A DNA stretch of 64,000 bases from Bacteroidales bacterium (GTDB lineage: Bacteria > Bacteroidota > Bacteroidia > Bacteroidales > UBA10428). Positions 1 to 9,148 of this stretch are shown in pieces (within the stretch, counting starts at the first letter, position 1; each line of letters starts with the position of its first letter). The notes beneath the pieces are model-generated. The model searched no databases. It was given only the letters and a program-made list of their open reading frames with translations, and was not told the origin of the DNA. The DNA lies in contig JAFGOZ010000547.1 of assembly GCA_016926235.1 (NCBI GenBank), forward strand, positions 1 to 64,000, read 5' to 3'. Position numbers and translations under genes: made by a program.

Positions 1-211
1 ATGGAAAATAATGGACATAGAAGACCGTTGCACCTGGGACCCTCATTTATTGTTCAATAAATGCCTGCAACGGAATAGCAGAATGATTTTTAATGTGCAT
101 AATGATTTTTTCCAAAAAATAAGGAAAATTTTGAAATAGATTTTAGTTATATAGCAGAACACAAAGAAAATCAATACAATAATTCAACGATCTTGGATTA
201 GAATTTCCCAC
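1..211. other. Window-edge stretch without a supported gene
   Basis: Frame 1 is open from base 1 to a TAA at 58-60 (19 codons), so this could be the last part of a plus-strand gene cut by the window edge, but the fragment is too short to recognise. Bases 61-211 are AT-rich and show no convincing hairpin or coding signal. They include the region downstream of the minus-strand operon that ends at 212. Confidence 0.25.
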
Positions 212-922
212 TCAAAGTGACAGAATGAATTCAGGATTTTCTTCAAAAGCATTACCAATAACTACCATATCAGCACCTGCAAGGAATGCTTCGTCAACTT
301 GTTGTTTATTCTTAATACCCCCGCCAACAATCAAAGGAATGGTTATGCTTTCTCTTACTCCTTTTATTATTTCTGGTGAAACCGATAGCTGTGATCCGCT
401 ACCTCCTTCCAAATATATAAATTTGTGCCCCAAAAGTTCTCCCGCTATAGCAGTTGCTACAGCTAATTCTATTTTATCCCTGGGAATAGGATTTGTATTA
501 CTGATGTACTGGGTTGAAGATACTGAACCATTTCCAACTAAAATATAACCTGTTGGTATAATTTCCAGCTTGCTTCTTTTAAGCAGCGGAGCTGCTATTA
601 CATGGTTTCCTATAAGATAATCGGCATTCCTGCCAGAAATTAAAGAAAGTAACAAAAGCGCATCTGCTTTATCCGATAACTGGAGCAAACTCCCGGGAAA
701 TAATACAACAGGTAGTTGTGTATTTGCCCTTATTATCTGAAGTGTATGATCAATAGATTCAGAAATAAGGCTTCCTCCAACTAATATCATGTCAATTCTA
801 GCTCCATTAATAATTTCCAATGATCTTATCAATGGCATCTCTTCGAATTTACCCGGATCAATCAGTACAGCTATTAATCCTTTACTTTCTTTCCTTCTTT
901 TATTTAAAAGCTCAATGATCAT
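212..922 (-). CDS. Geranylgeranylglyceryl phosphate synthase family protein (PcrB/GGGPS-like)
   Basis: A 236-residue TIM-barrel prenyltransferase of the GGGPS/PcrB family. The family transfers a polyprenyl group onto sn-glycerol-1-phosphate; bacterial members make ether-linked lipids. Visible signatures are an N-terminal IDPGKF segment, the GGSLIS phosphate loop around residue 50, an IYLEGGSGS motif around residue 170 and the C-terminal phosphate-binding VGGGI and GADMVVIGNAF motifs. ATG start. It is the last gene of the ssb-gldE-gldD-phosphopantetheinyl transferase operon, 6 bases after its neighbour. Bacteroidota are known to carry this enzyme, but prenyl chain length and physiological product cannot be read from the sequence. 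Confidence 0.9.
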   Translation of the reverse strand: MIIELLNKRRKESKGLIAVLIDPGKFEEMPLIRSLEIINGARIDMILVGGSLISESIDHTLQIIRANTQLPVVLFPGSLLQLSDKADALLLLSLISGRNADYLIGNHVIAAPLLKRSKLEIIPTGYILVGNGSVSSTQYISNTNPIPRDKIELAVATAIAGELLGHKFIYLEGGSGSQLSVSPEIIKGVRESITIPLIVGGGIKNKQQVDEAFLAGADMVVIGNAFEENPEFILSL

Positions 923-928
923 ATATTG

Positions 929-1564
929 CTAATTTGTGCACCATACAACTATATAATTATCCAGCTTAAAGTATGCCATATTAAAATGCTGGTCGATATA
1001 CATGTTTTTTACATGTGCTTTTAAAGCCCCTTCGTTACTAATTTCGAAAGGGTAAATATATAGGTTCTCTTTAAAATTAATTGATTGTTTATCACAAATC
1101 TTATACAATGCTTCCTTTGCGCACCAATGAATATACAAATGGTATTTTTCATCATCCGGTGTTTTTGTTGTAATATACTCCTTTGAATTGACAAACCGGT
1201 CAGCTATACGATTGATTTTATGAGACATGTATTCCAAATCAATTCCCACCTTCCTTGTTTTTCCAAGTAAAATAGATGTTAGTTTATTTGAATGTGAAAC
1301 ACTGATATGATATGAATCATCAGCTAAAAAAGGCTTTCTGTTTTCACCGTAAACAATCCGCTTACTACTATCCGTCAGGGTTTTAAGTAATAAACGAACA
1401 CTCAGCCATTCTAATTTTCTTTCGTAACTTCTAAAACTCATTAGCTTTGCTTCATCTTCTTTGGTAAGTTCAACCTGGGAATACAATGTACCGTAATCTT
1501 CAACTATTTCCCAAATTCCAAGCAGGCAGTCATTCAATACATATTTTTGCAAGATCAACCCCAT
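929..1564 (-). CDS. 4'-phosphopantetheinyl transferase superfamily protein
   Basis: A 211-residue Sfp/HetI-type transferase that would move 4'-phosphopantetheine from CoA onto a carrier-protein serine (fatty-acid ACP or a peptide/polyketide carrier). The two Mg2+/CoA-binding motifs are present: VGIDLEYM near residue 107 and WCAKEALYK near residue 147. An N-terminal half with basic residues (SYERKLEWLSVRLLLK) is typical. It lies 6 bases after gldD and 6 bases before the GGGPS-like gene, so it is translated from the same message. There is no carrier-protein or synthase gene nearby, so it may be the general ACP-activating enzyme. Confidence 0.9.
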   Translation of the reverse strand: MGLILQKYVLNDCLLGIWEIVEDYGTLYSQVELTKEDEAKLMSFRSYERKLEWLSVRLLLKTLTDSSKRIVYGENRKPFLADDSYHISVSHSNKLTSILLGKTRKVGIDLEYMSHKINRIADRFVNSKEYITTKTPDDEKYHLYIHWCAKEALYKICDKQSINFKENLYIYPFEISNEGALKAHVKNMYIDQHFNMAYFKLDNYIVVWCTN

Positions 1565-1570
1565 AAAAAC

Positions 1571-2152
1571 CTACTTCCTCCATTCAAATGTATTTATAAA
1601 ATGTATAATATCTTCCCTAAAGAAGTTGATAACAGGAGCCATAGAATCTTTATCCGGCTCAACATTAAAATACAATGATCCCCTAATAAAATTCCGGTTA
1701 CTATCCGTTAAAAAAAATTGTACCGATGAAGCAGCATTCCCTTTAATATCATATAAAATGCCATAAACATCTCTGTCCTGAAAATGATATGTATTCTCTT
1801 CAATTGCATCTGCTTTTATTGTATGCTTATAGACCAGAGTTCTCGAATCTTCCATGTATTCGGACAAATTATTTTGAACAGCTTTATACGTTAAATGGAT
1901 TTTCCCATCATATGCAGGAAATGAAATATTAAACCAACAGGGCTCATCCGCGTTCATATTATCTTGTTCGATACGTCCATAAACCGGGTATTCGAATGTA
2001 TATGGACAATCGCCTTCATACTTCTGGTATGCTTTTTCAGGAAAGTCAATGCGCATATATCCCCTTGGCTTGGGTGTATATGTTTTTTCTTTGCATGATA
2101 TAGCAATCATTAAAATCCCAACTGTAACAATCAAATATCCTCCCCACTTCAT
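1571..2152 (-). CDS. gldD: Gliding motility lipoprotein GldD
   Basis: GldD is an inner-envelope lipoprotein needed for gliding, and for type IX secretion, in flavobacteria. The protein has a short hydrophobic signal with a lipobox-like end at Cys20 (AIS-C), followed by the family's PKPRGYMRIDFPEKAY stretch and a conserved C-terminal half. I chose the ATG at 2152. An in-frame TTG at 2182 would give 10 more residues before the signal peptide and overlap gldE by 14 bases, which fits a lipoprotein less well. It follows gldE, the usual partner in Bacteroidota. The rest of the gliding machinery is not in this window. Confidence 0.92.
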   Translation of the reverse strand: MKWGGYLIVTVGILMIAISCKEKTYTPKPRGYMRIDFPEKAYQKYEGDCPYTFEYPVYGRIEQDNMNADEPCWFNISFPAYDGKIHLTYKAVQNNLSEYMEDSRTLVYKHTIKADAIEENTYHFQDRDVYGILYDIKGNAASSVQFFLTDSNRNFIRGSLYFNVEPDKDSMAPVINFFREDIIHFINTFEWRK

Positions 2153-2168
2153 GTTAAAAATATTATTA

Positions 2169-3485
2169 TTAAGGCCTTTCAATAAAAACCTTGATCCTTT
2201 TTATACGTCTTTTATCAACCGATTCAATAGTAAAGGTAAAGTTTTTACAATTTATTATATCATATTGCCTGGGTATTTCTCCTTTAAGCTCCAGGATTAA
2301 TCCGGCCAGAGTATCGGCATCACCTTTTACGTCATCCAGAAGGGCTTCATCCATCTCAACGGCTTTACAAAAATCGTGTAACATTATTTTTGCCTCAAAG
2401 ATGAATGTGTTATCGTCCATCTTCGTAAATACATTTTCATCATCATCCGATTCATCTGATATTTCACCAACAATTTCTTCCAGGATATCCTCCAATGTTA
2501 TAATTCCGGAAGATCCTCCATATTCATCTATCACTATGGCCATATGTATTTTATTGGTCTGAAATTCTTTGAGCAAGTCATTAATCATTTTTGATTCAGG
2601 CACATAATAAGGCGGTCTGATAAGGGTTTGCCATTTAAAGTTATTTCCTTTCTGGAAATGGGGCAGCAAATCTTTTACATAAAGCACTCCTTTGAGGTTA
2701 TCTAAGGTATCTTCAAACACAGGAATTCTTGAATAGCCCGAATCGATAATTATATTCAGCAGTTCATTAAACCTGGTTTGTATATCTATTGACACAACAT
2801 CTACCCGGGGCTTCATGATTTGCCTCACATCAATATTTCCAAACTTAACGATCCCTCTAAGTATATTTTCTTCATCCGAAACTACCTCGGAGGTAAGATC
2901 AAGCGCATTGGATAAATCATCAATGGAAATATTCTGCTTTTTGTTAGCAAGTCTCTTATTAACAATAGAAGTTGAATATATCAGGAAGGAGCTAATCGGA
3001 TTAAATACTTTTGTCAATATGCTCAACGGACGTGCCATGAGTAAAGCAAACCTATACCCAAACTGGGCTGCATAAACTTTGGGTATTACTTCTCCAAAAA
3101 GTAAAATAATAAAAGTGATAATAATGACCTGCACAATGAATCCCAACGTTTGAGAATCGCTAAAATCCACCAGTGAAGAAGTGATAAAAGCAGAAAGAAC
3201 AACAATACCTATATTAACAAAATTATTGGTAATAAGAATGGTCGCCAAAAGCCTGTCGGGCTTTTCAATAAGCCGATGGGCTATCCTGTAGTTTTTTCCT
3301 TTTTTATCTCTCAGCTTCTCTATTTCTGAAGGACCAAGTGAAAAAAAAGCGACTTCTGATCCTGATACCATTGCCGAAAGTGCGAGTAAAAGAATTAGCA
3401 CAATTATATCTATTATTACTACAGGTGTAATAGTATAAAACTGTACGTCGAGAAGCTTGAATAAATGATACGATTCCGTTTCCAA
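2169..3485 (-). CDS. gldE: Gliding motility-associated protein GldE (CNNM/CBS transporter-like)
   Basis: A 438-residue membrane protein of the CorC/HlyC (CNNM, UPF0053) family. It has an N-terminal transmembrane domain of about four segments (residues 20-150) with the family's SGSEVAFFSL motif in the first, a pair of CBS domains (about 205-330; MKPRVDVVSID opens them) and a C-terminal CorC/transporter-associated domain (about 345-435). In gliding bacteria it works with GldD, which follows directly. The start is TTG at 3485; the next in-frame Met lies inside the first membrane segment. Transport activity of GldE itself has not been shown as far as I know. Confidence 0.92.
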   Translation of the reverse strand: METESYHLFKLLDVQFYTITPVVIIDIIVLILLLALSAMVSGSEVAFFSLGPSEIEKLRDKKGKNYRIAHRLIEKPDRLLATILITNNFVNIGIVVLSAFITSSLVDFSDSQTLGFIVQVIIITFIILLFGEVIPKVYAAQFGYRFALLMARPLSILTKVFNPISSFLIYSTSIVNKRLANKKQNISIDDLSNALDLTSEVVSDEENILRGIVKFGNIDVRQIMKPRVDVVSIDIQTRFNELLNIIIDSGYSRIPVFEDTLDNLKGVLYVKDLLPHFQKGNNFKWQTLIRPPYYVPESKMINDLLKEFQTNKIHMAIVIDEYGGSSGIITLEDILEEIVGEISDESDDDENVFTKMDDNTFIFEAKIMLHDFCKAVEMDEALLDDVKGDADTLAGLILELKGEIPRQYDIINCKNFTFTIESVDKRRIKRIKVFIERP

Positions 3486-3511
3486 TTCAGGTCAATTGGT
3501 GATACAAAAAA

Positions 3512-3943
3512 CTAAAATGGGAGATCGTCAGCACCACTGGTATCTGCAGCTACATCATCAAATGAACTTGATGGCTGAGAATCACTTGCAGGTGTTGATT
3601 CTGAAGCATCATCTCCCCTTCTGCCTAACATTTGCATATTATCCGCTATAATTTCCGTGATATAACGTTTATTCCCGTCTTTATCATCCCACGACCGGGT
3701 GCGAATTTTTCCCTCAATATATAATTGACTTCCTTTTTTAACATATTTTTCAGCAACCTCAGCAAGGCTTCTCCATAATACAACATTGTGCCATTCTGTA
3801 TTGGTTACTTTTTCCCCATCTTTGTTTTTGTATGTTTCGCTTGTAGCAAGAGGAAAATTGCATACTGCCACTCCACTATCCAGATATCTGACTTCCGGGT
3901 CTTTCCCAACATTTCCAACTAGTATAACTTTGTTAATTGACAT
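3512..3943 (-). CDS. ssb: Single-stranded DNA-binding protein
   Basis: SSB coats single-stranded DNA in replication and repair and recruits partners through its acidic tip. The 143-residue protein has an OB fold over residues 1-105 (opening [17 protein letters not shown], then [21 protein letters not shown] and [10 protein letters not shown]), a Ser/Ala/Asp-rich linker and a DDLPF C-terminus matching the canonical partner-binding tip. ATG start. First gene of the minus-strand operon; ssb-gldE-gldD is a common Bacteroidota order. Confidence 0.97.
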   Translation of the reverse strand: MSINKVILVGNVGKDPEVRYLDSGVAVCNFPLATSETYKNKDGEKVTNTEWHNVVLWRSLAEVAEKYVKKGSQLYIEGKIRTRSWDDKDGNKRYITEIIADNMQMLGRRGDDASESTPASDSQPSSSFDDVAADTSGADDLPF

Positions 3944-4128
3944 AATGCTTTTTTTAAAATTTGAGTAAAAATAATAAAATTACCCCATCCAAACATCAAA
4001 ATTCTTTCTTTTTAATAATCCCTCCTATTTCTGTTATATTAACCACACATCCTGTATTTCTGTAGCAAGGGTTACATTCATCTTTGAATTACTTAAAATA
4101 TATTTCACTGAAAATTAAACAATATTGA

Positions 4129-4157
4129 TTCTTATTTGTATTAATTCTAAATAAGAA
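4129..4157. promoter_or_regulatory. Inverted repeat upstream of the Mn-type SOD gene
   Basis: Nine-base perfect arms TTCTTATTT (4129-4137) and AAATAAGAA (4149-4157) are separated by 11 bases, 36 bases before the SOD start. The core resembles the AT-rich dyads bound by Fur/PerR-family repressors, which often control superoxide dismutases. That link is an inference from position and symmetry, not from a matched consensus. Confidence 0.4.
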
Positions 4158-4192
4158 CAACAAAATATTTTTAATAACTAAAATTTACAGAT

Positions 4193-4798
4193 ATGTCTTT
4201 TGAATTACCAAAATTACAATACAATTATGATGCACTGGAACCATATATAGATGCAAAAACTATGGAAATACATTATTCCAGGCATCATGGTGCATATACT
4301 AATAATCTTAATGCTGCACTTCAAGGCACAGGTGGTGAAAACAAAGCCATTGAAGAAATATTAGCCTCCGTATCAAAATTTTCTCCCGCAGTAAGAAATA
4401 ATGGCGGTGGCTATTTCAATCATATCCTGTTCTGGGAAAACCTCTCTCCCAAAGGAGGGGGACTGCCAACAGGTAATTTACTGGATGCTATAAATAAAAG
4501 CTTCAGCTCACTTGACAAGTTCAAAGAGTTGTTTACTACTGCTGCACTAACAAGGTTCGGATCCGGATGGGCATGGCTTATTCAAAAAACAGACGGAAGT
4601 CTGGAAGTTACTTCATCTCCAAACCAGGATAATCCATTAATGGATATAGCTGAAAACAAAGCAAGCAAAATATTATTAGGATTAGATGTCTGGGAACATG
4701 CTTATTATCTGAAGTATCAAAACAGAAGACCTGAGTATGTGGAAGCATTCTGGAACGTAGTAAATTGGGATGAAGTAAGCAAACGATTGAAAAAATAA
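4193..4798 (+). CDS. sodA: Superoxide dismutase, Mn-type active site
   Basis: A 201-residue Fe/Mn-family SOD that converts superoxide to oxygen and hydrogen peroxide. Metal ligands are visible as His27, His77, Asp165 and His169 ([18 protein letters not shown]). The second-sphere residues favour manganese: Gly73, four residues before His77, and Gln145 in NQDNPLM. In Mn enzymes the key glutamine sits at that later site. No signal peptide, so cytoplasmic. It has its own terminator (4836-4869) and a dyad upstream. A second SOD with Fe-type residues follows. Cambialistic use of either metal cannot be excluded. Confidence 0.95.
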   Translation: MSFELPKLQYNYDALEPYIDAKTMEIHYSRHHGAYTNNLNAALQGTGGENKAIEEILASVSKFSPAVRNNGGGYFNHILFWENLSPKGGGLPTGNLLDAINKSFSSLDKFKELFTTAALTRFGSGWAWLIQKTDGSLEVTSSPNQDNPLMDIAENKASKILLGLDVWEHAYYLKYQNRRPEYVEAFWNVVNWDEVSKRLKK

Positions 4799-4835
4799 GG
4801 TCATTTGGTTTAACAGGTATTTAGGATTTATATGG

Positions 4836-4869
4836 ATAAGCCGGAATAAAATTTCCGGCTTATTTTTTT
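4836..4869 (+). terminator. Rho-independent terminator after the first SOD
   Basis: An 11-base perfect stem (ATAAGCCGGAA at 4836-4846 with its complement at 4853-4863) closes a 6-base loop and runs into seven T residues. It separates the two SOD genes into distinct transcripts. Confidence 0.85.
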
Positions 4870-4933
4870 ATTACAGTTGCAATCTTCATGTTTATTTGCG
4901 AACTTAGCTCTATAATCAAAAAAAAAGATAAAA

Positions 4934-5515
4934 ATGGCAATTACATTACCGCAACTTAGTTATCCATTAACCTATTTAGAACCTGTAATCAGTAGCCGAA
5001 CCATGGAATTTCACTATGGGAAACATCATAAAGCCTATGTTGACAAGTTAAACAGTTTAATCCCGGGAACTCCTTTTGAAAATGCAACTCTTGAAACAAT
5101 AATTCGTGAATCGGAAGGAAGTATATTCAATAATGGGGCACAAGTTTGGAACCATACCTTTTATTTTGAATGTTTAAGTAAAAACCCGAAAGCTGCACCT
5201 GAAGGGAAACTCCTTGAATCAATAAATGAATCATTTGGATCATTTGAAAGCTTCAAAGAAAAATTTACAGATTCAGGAATTACTCTTTTTGGTTCAGGTT
5301 GGGTTTGGCTTGTGGTGAATGCAAATAACCATATCGAAATAGTAAAAGAACTTAATGCTGGCAATCCCTTGAGAAAAGGCTTAAAACCCATTCTTACATG
5401 TGATGTTTGGGAACATGCATATTACCTTGATTATCAAAATGCAAGACCCGCTTATTTAAAAGAATTTTGGAAAATCGTTAACTGGAAGGTAGCCGAAGAT
5501 AGATTTTATTCTTAG
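4934..5515 (+). CDS. sodB: Superoxide dismutase, Fe-type active site
   Basis: A 193-residue Fe/Mn-family SOD, the second of an adjacent pair. Ligands are His27, His74, Asp157 and His161. Unlike the first copy, it has Gln70 four residues before the second His ligand (NNGAQVWNHTFY) and Ala142 in the NAGNP loop, the Fe-SOD pattern. Cytoplasmic, no signal peptide. It is separated from the first SOD by a strong terminator, so it should be expressed separately. The Fe or Mn assignment rests on these diagnostic residues and on family knowledge. Confidence 0.95.
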   Translation: MAITLPQLSYPLTYLEPVISSRTMEFHYGKHHKAYVDKLNSLIPGTPFENATLETIIRESEGSIFNNGAQVWNHTFYFECLSKNPKAAPEGKLLESINESFGSFESFKEKFTDSGITLFGSGWVWLVVNANNHIEIVKELNAGNPLRKGLKPILTCDVWEHAYYLDYQNARPAYLKEFWKIVNWKVAEDRFYS

Positions 5516-5615
5516 ATTTCATTGAAATCATCCTAATTAGATTTTCTTACTTAAATTTTGGTAATTCATCGGTTTTTACGTATATTTCATTTATAAATAT
5601 TAAAGTTAAAAGCCC

Positions 5616-5861
5616 ATGGGTAACAATAAAGAGTGTCCTAATACGGAAAAATGCCCGATATTCAATGGGTTTTTGGAACCCAAGTATATTGACACATATA
5701 AGAATTTATATTGTCTTGCCGGTGAAGAAGGAAGAAACAAATGTAAAAGGTATATTGTAAGCCTGCGAGTTGGCAAGTGTCCAAAAACCATTTTACCAAA
5801 CTCATCAAAGTCAATTGAGGAAATCATTGAAGAAATGAAGCAATCGGGAGATTTAAATTAG
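5616..5861 (+). CDS. Small Cys-rich protein, possible metal or redox-cluster binder
   Basis: An 81-residue protein with five cysteines (7, 13, 33, 43 and 55) in the pattern CPNTEKCPIF, LYC, CKRY and KCPKTILPN. I recall a widespread uncharacterised family with the same spacing (C-P-x-F, Y-C, C-x-R-Y, then L-x-P-N) often found next to PAS or histidine kinase genes, but I cannot search to confirm it. ATG start, no signal peptide, acidic C-terminal helix. Its last four bases overlap the end of the convergent Cys-rich PAS kinase gene. A role as a metal- or Fe-S-binding partner of that kinase is inference. Confidence 0.7.
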   Translation: MGNNKECPNTEKCPIFNGFLEPKYIDTYKNLYCLAGEEGRNKCKRYIVSLRVGKCPKTILPNSSKSIEEIIEEMKQSGDLN

Positions 5862-6991
5862 CTTTTAATTTCTAAAGGAATATTTAAATAGAAACTTGTC
5901 CCATTTGCTTTACTTGTTTCAAAATATACCTCACCATGAAGATATTGTTCACTAATTAGTTTCATGCTATATGTGCCTAATCCTCTATTGTTACTCTTCG
6001 TCGAAAATGAACGCATAAAAATCTGCAATTGAACGTCTTTTTGTATATAACCCGGATTATGTACCCTGAATAAAACATTATTGTTCTTTCTAAAACATGA
6101 CAAAGTAACTTGCTCATTTTCATTTATAGCTTCAAGAGCATTTTTCACCATATTTGTAATGACCCTGTTAATTAAAACAATATCTGAATCAAATTCACAT
6201 GTTTCAGATCTCCCATCCAAAATAACCTGACGTTTATGTGCTACATTATGATACTTAATTTGATCGAGTACTTTCTCTAAAAGTTGCATGGAATTAATTT
6301 TTGTAAGTTTTATCTTTAACTCACCATTCTCAGCAGCAACCAAATCACGTTGAGCAAGTATCTCTTCCGTAAGGTCAGTAGCAATATTCCCCAGGTCATT
6401 TATTAGATCATTTTGATGAATGGGATCTTTACTGCTTTGTAGAAGCCTGATAAGGCCCATCAAACTGCCAGATTTATTAATTACATCATGAAAAAATATC
6501 CGTTCAAGCATTCTCCTTCTATTCTCATTGCTAATATCATTAACAATGACCATTTGATACAATTGGTCTTCAACAACAAAAGGGCTGGAAGTTATTAGCA
6601 GGTTAAAAGAATATGTTTTCTCATCAATTTGTGTAATTAACCTTGCTTCCCTGGTTAAACGTTCATTTTTCTCACGCGAATCATTCACTGTACTTAAAAC
6701 AGAACAAACCCTGCATTTTTGGGTTGTTCCACAACCATGGGGATATCCGTTGGCATTCGTACAATGAAGAAGATTACCCGGAAAAGTTCCTAATGCATCA
6801 TGCATCTTTTCATAACCCAACGATTCTATTGCATATTCATTTGCATATACAACCCTTCTTTCCTGATTTAAAATTGCAATGATAAAAGGTAATGAATCCA
6901 ACAGGCTTTTAAGAAAATCCATCGATTGGATCTTTCTAATATCCAATAGGATATCTTCTCTAAATGAAATATTTTCAAAAGACTTATCCAT
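5858..6991 (-). CDS. PAS-domain sensor histidine kinase with a four-Cys motif
   Basis: A 377-residue soluble kinase. Residues about 25-150 form a PAS domain holding four cysteines, C77-x9-C87-x5-C93-x2-C96 (HGCGTTQKCRVC), suited to binding a metal or Fe-S cluster. A short dimerisation region follows with His168 in FFHDVINKSG, which diverges from the usual H-box but keeps HD. The GHKL ATPase has the N-box NRVITNMVKNALEAI and the GLGTYSMKLI glycine box. No membrane segment, so it would sense a cytoplasmic signal. No response regulator is adjacent. Its 3' end overlaps by four bases the 3' end of the small Cys-rich gene. Confidence 0.85.
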   Translation of the reverse strand: MDKSFENISFREDILLDIRKIQSMDFLKSLLDSLPFIIAILNQERRVVYANEYAIESLGYEKMHDALGTFPGNLLHCTNANGYPHGCGTTQKCRVCSVLSTVNDSREKNERLTREARLITQIDEKTYSFNLLITSSPFVVEDQLYQMVIVNDISNENRRRMLERIFFHDVINKSGSLMGLIRLLQSSKDPIHQNDLINDLGNIATDLTEEILAQRDLVAAENGELKIKLTKINSMQLLEKVLDQIKYHNVAHKRQVILDGRSETCEFDSDIVLINRVITNMVKNALEAINENEQVTLSCFRKNNNVLFRVHNPGYIQKDVQLQIFMRSFSTKSNNRGLGTYSMKLISEQYLHGEVYFETSKANGTSFYLNIPLEIKS

Positions 6992-7152
6992 TTTTTTAAA
7001 TTAAGCCAATCCCTCTTATATTATTTTACGAAATATCTATCCTAAAGTTGATGATTATTAACCATTAAAGCAGAATATAATATTCATACCACGTGATATA
7101 AATTTGAATAGGAAACAACAAATTTGATGAATTGTTTGATGAGAAAAAGGAA

Positions 7153-8964
7153 TTATGGCATATACGTATCCAAATCGTGATAAAAACGCTCGAGAATTGA
7201 TTCATCATTTATTTCCTTTGATAATGATGAAACAGTGTCCATGGGAACATCAAAAAGGTCAAGAATTAGTAATCCATCCAGAGCATTGTTAAACTTGGGA
7301 TCAAGGTTAAACCCTATAATCCGGCCTCCAAGATTTAAATATTTTTTTACCAGTACTGGAAGCCTAAAACCAGATGATTGTATATATTCCAGAATTTTAT
7401 CAAGTCTCTTAATATCTCCGTCTTCTCCTACAAGTATATCAGTATCAACCTTCCCAGGCTGAACTTTAAATTTTTTACGAGATTTGATGTATTTGGCAAA
7501 TTCATAGTTATAAAAATTTGCTTTGATAAACTCAATAATTAATGTCCTGGAAAATTTGGAGTACATATTACTAATGCTTACAGGCCCGATGAGATAGCGG
7601 TATTCAGGGTTTTTAAGTAAAAAATACAGAATCCCTTTCCACAAAAGGAATAAAGGCAGGGTATGCTTTTGATATTCAGGAACAATAAATGACCTGCCCA
7701 ACTCCAATGATTCATTCAATATCGGAGTAAACCGAGGGCTGATCCTGAATAAACTCTGTATATAAAAACCATGCCTTCCATATTGTTCCACAATATCCTT
7801 ACCCTTACCGACTCGATATGCACCCACAATACATTCATTATCATGATCCCAGATAAATAACTGGTAATAGTATAGGTCATATTCATCCAAATCGAGCTTT
7901 CGATTGGTACCTTCACCAACTTCCCTGAAAGTAATTTCCCGTAATCGTCCCAATTCATTCATTATATTAGGCATCTCAAAAGACGGGGCACAAATTACGC
8001 TATAGTTTTTATTTGTAAAAAGCTTATACTTTTTAATCAGATAGCTAATCTCTTCATTTATAAGGTCTTTGGGAATTGGATCAATAACTTTTTCTACCCT
8101 CATAATCCTGGGTGTACCGCCGGTAAAAAATTTCCTTACTTCAATTGTTGTTCCCAATGCATATGTTTTTGCCCGTAAATATCTCCCAAAACGTGCAATA
8201 TCCGTGAATTCCTTTTGCTCTTTTATTGATATAGGATCGCCAATCCTGATCTTAATTACTTTATTTCGCTTGTTAAAAATCTCAGATGGCAGTTTAACTG
8301 TCCGTAATACCGGATGAATAAGTCCAAGTAAATGAAATAACCTACTGTTGGTACCATGAAAATATATTGGAACAACAGGGACTTCTGCTTTCTTTATAAA
8401 TTTAAGAATTGCATACTGCCATTGTTTGTCAATTATCCCAAGGGCTTCATTGTTAAAGCTTGAGACCTCTCCTGCGGGAAATATGCCTAACGAATTTCCT
8501 TTTTTCAGGTGTTCAAATGCTGATTTAATTCCTCCCAAACTGGAATGCGCATCCTTCCAATTCTCGAATGGATTTACAGGTATAAATAGGTCTTCAATAG
8601 GCTTAATCTTCTGAAGTAAAAAATTAACCATAACCTTGAAATCCTTCCTGGCTTCAGATATAAGCCTTAATAAAAGTAAGCCGTCAATTCCTCCATAAGG
8701 ATGATTCGAAATAGTAACAAAAGGTCCGCTTTTAGGTATTTTATCCAAATCATTTGGACCTATCTCAAAACTAATTTGAAGCTGATCCAATATGGCCTTT
8801 ATAAACTCTGTTCCCTCTTTATCTATATTATTGGAATAATATTTATTAATCTTATTAATCTTCAACAGGCTCATTAAAAGCTTTGCTGCTCCTTCCCCTC
8901 CAAGTTTCTCTAACTTAGCTGCTTTAAGAATATCAGCCGTACTAACCAAATTATGTTTTTCCAT
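7153..8964 (-). CDS. olsF: Bifunctional acyltransferase, OlsF-like (ornithine lipid synthesis)
   Basis: A 603-residue fusion. The N-terminal half is a PlsC-type phospholipid/lyso-lipid acyltransferase: the His-Asp motif is NHPYGGIDG (His88, Asp94, a His-x5-Asp spacing) and IFPAGEVSSF is the substrate-binding motif. The C-terminal half (about 320-540) is a GNAT-like OlsB domain with LGRSFIVPEYQ and LWKGILYFL. Known OlsF proteins make ornithine lipids with N- and O-acyl transfer in one chain; in Bacteroidota the amino acid may be ornithine or glycine-like. I chose the ATG at 8964 over an in-frame TTG six bases upstream. Product identity is inference from architecture. Confidence 0.8.
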   Translation of the reverse strand: MEKHNLVSTADILKAAKLEKLGGEGAAKLLMSLLKINKINKYYSNNIDKEGTEFIKAILDQLQISFEIGPNDLDKIPKSGPFVTISNHPYGGIDGLLLLRLISEARKDFKVMVNFLLQKIKPIEDLFIPVNPFENWKDAHSSLGGIKSAFEHLKKGNSLGIFPAGEVSSFNNEALGIIDKQWQYAILKFIKKAEVPVVPIYFHGTNSRLFHLLGLIHPVLRTVKLPSEIFNKRNKVIKIRIGDPISIKEQKEFTDIARFGRYLRAKTYALGTTIEVRKFFTGGTPRIMRVEKVIDPIPKDLINEEISYLIKKYKLFTNKNYSVICAPSFEMPNIMNELGRLREITFREVGEGTNRKLDLDEYDLYYYQLFIWDHDNECIVGAYRVGKGKDIVEQYGRHGFYIQSLFRISPRFTPILNESLELGRSFIVPEYQKHTLPLFLLWKGILYFLLKNPEYRYLIGPVSISNMYSKFSRTLIIEFIKANFYNYEFAKYIKSRKKFKVQPGKVDTDILVGEDGDIKRLDKILEYIQSSGFRLPVLVKKYLNLGGRIIGFNLDPKFNNALDGLLILDLFDVPMDTVSSLSKEINDESILERFYHDLDTYMP

Positions 8965-9148
8965 CCCCAAATCGACCCGATTAAAATAAAGGAGTACAAA
9001 GATAAGGTTTTTAGTAAATCTATTGTAAGTGAAAAAATTATTTTGATGTCTTCTTTGACAAAAGATAGTATGTCTGCCATTTATTGAAGAGGATATCTTT
9101 TTTTAAAATCCACCTTTCTTTGAAGTTATAATTCTCTTTCTTTTTCCC

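Noticed and set aside
2152..2182. TTG start for gldD at 2182
   Set aside because: It would put 10 residues before the signal peptide and overlap gldE; the ATG at 2152 starts the lipoprotein signal directly.
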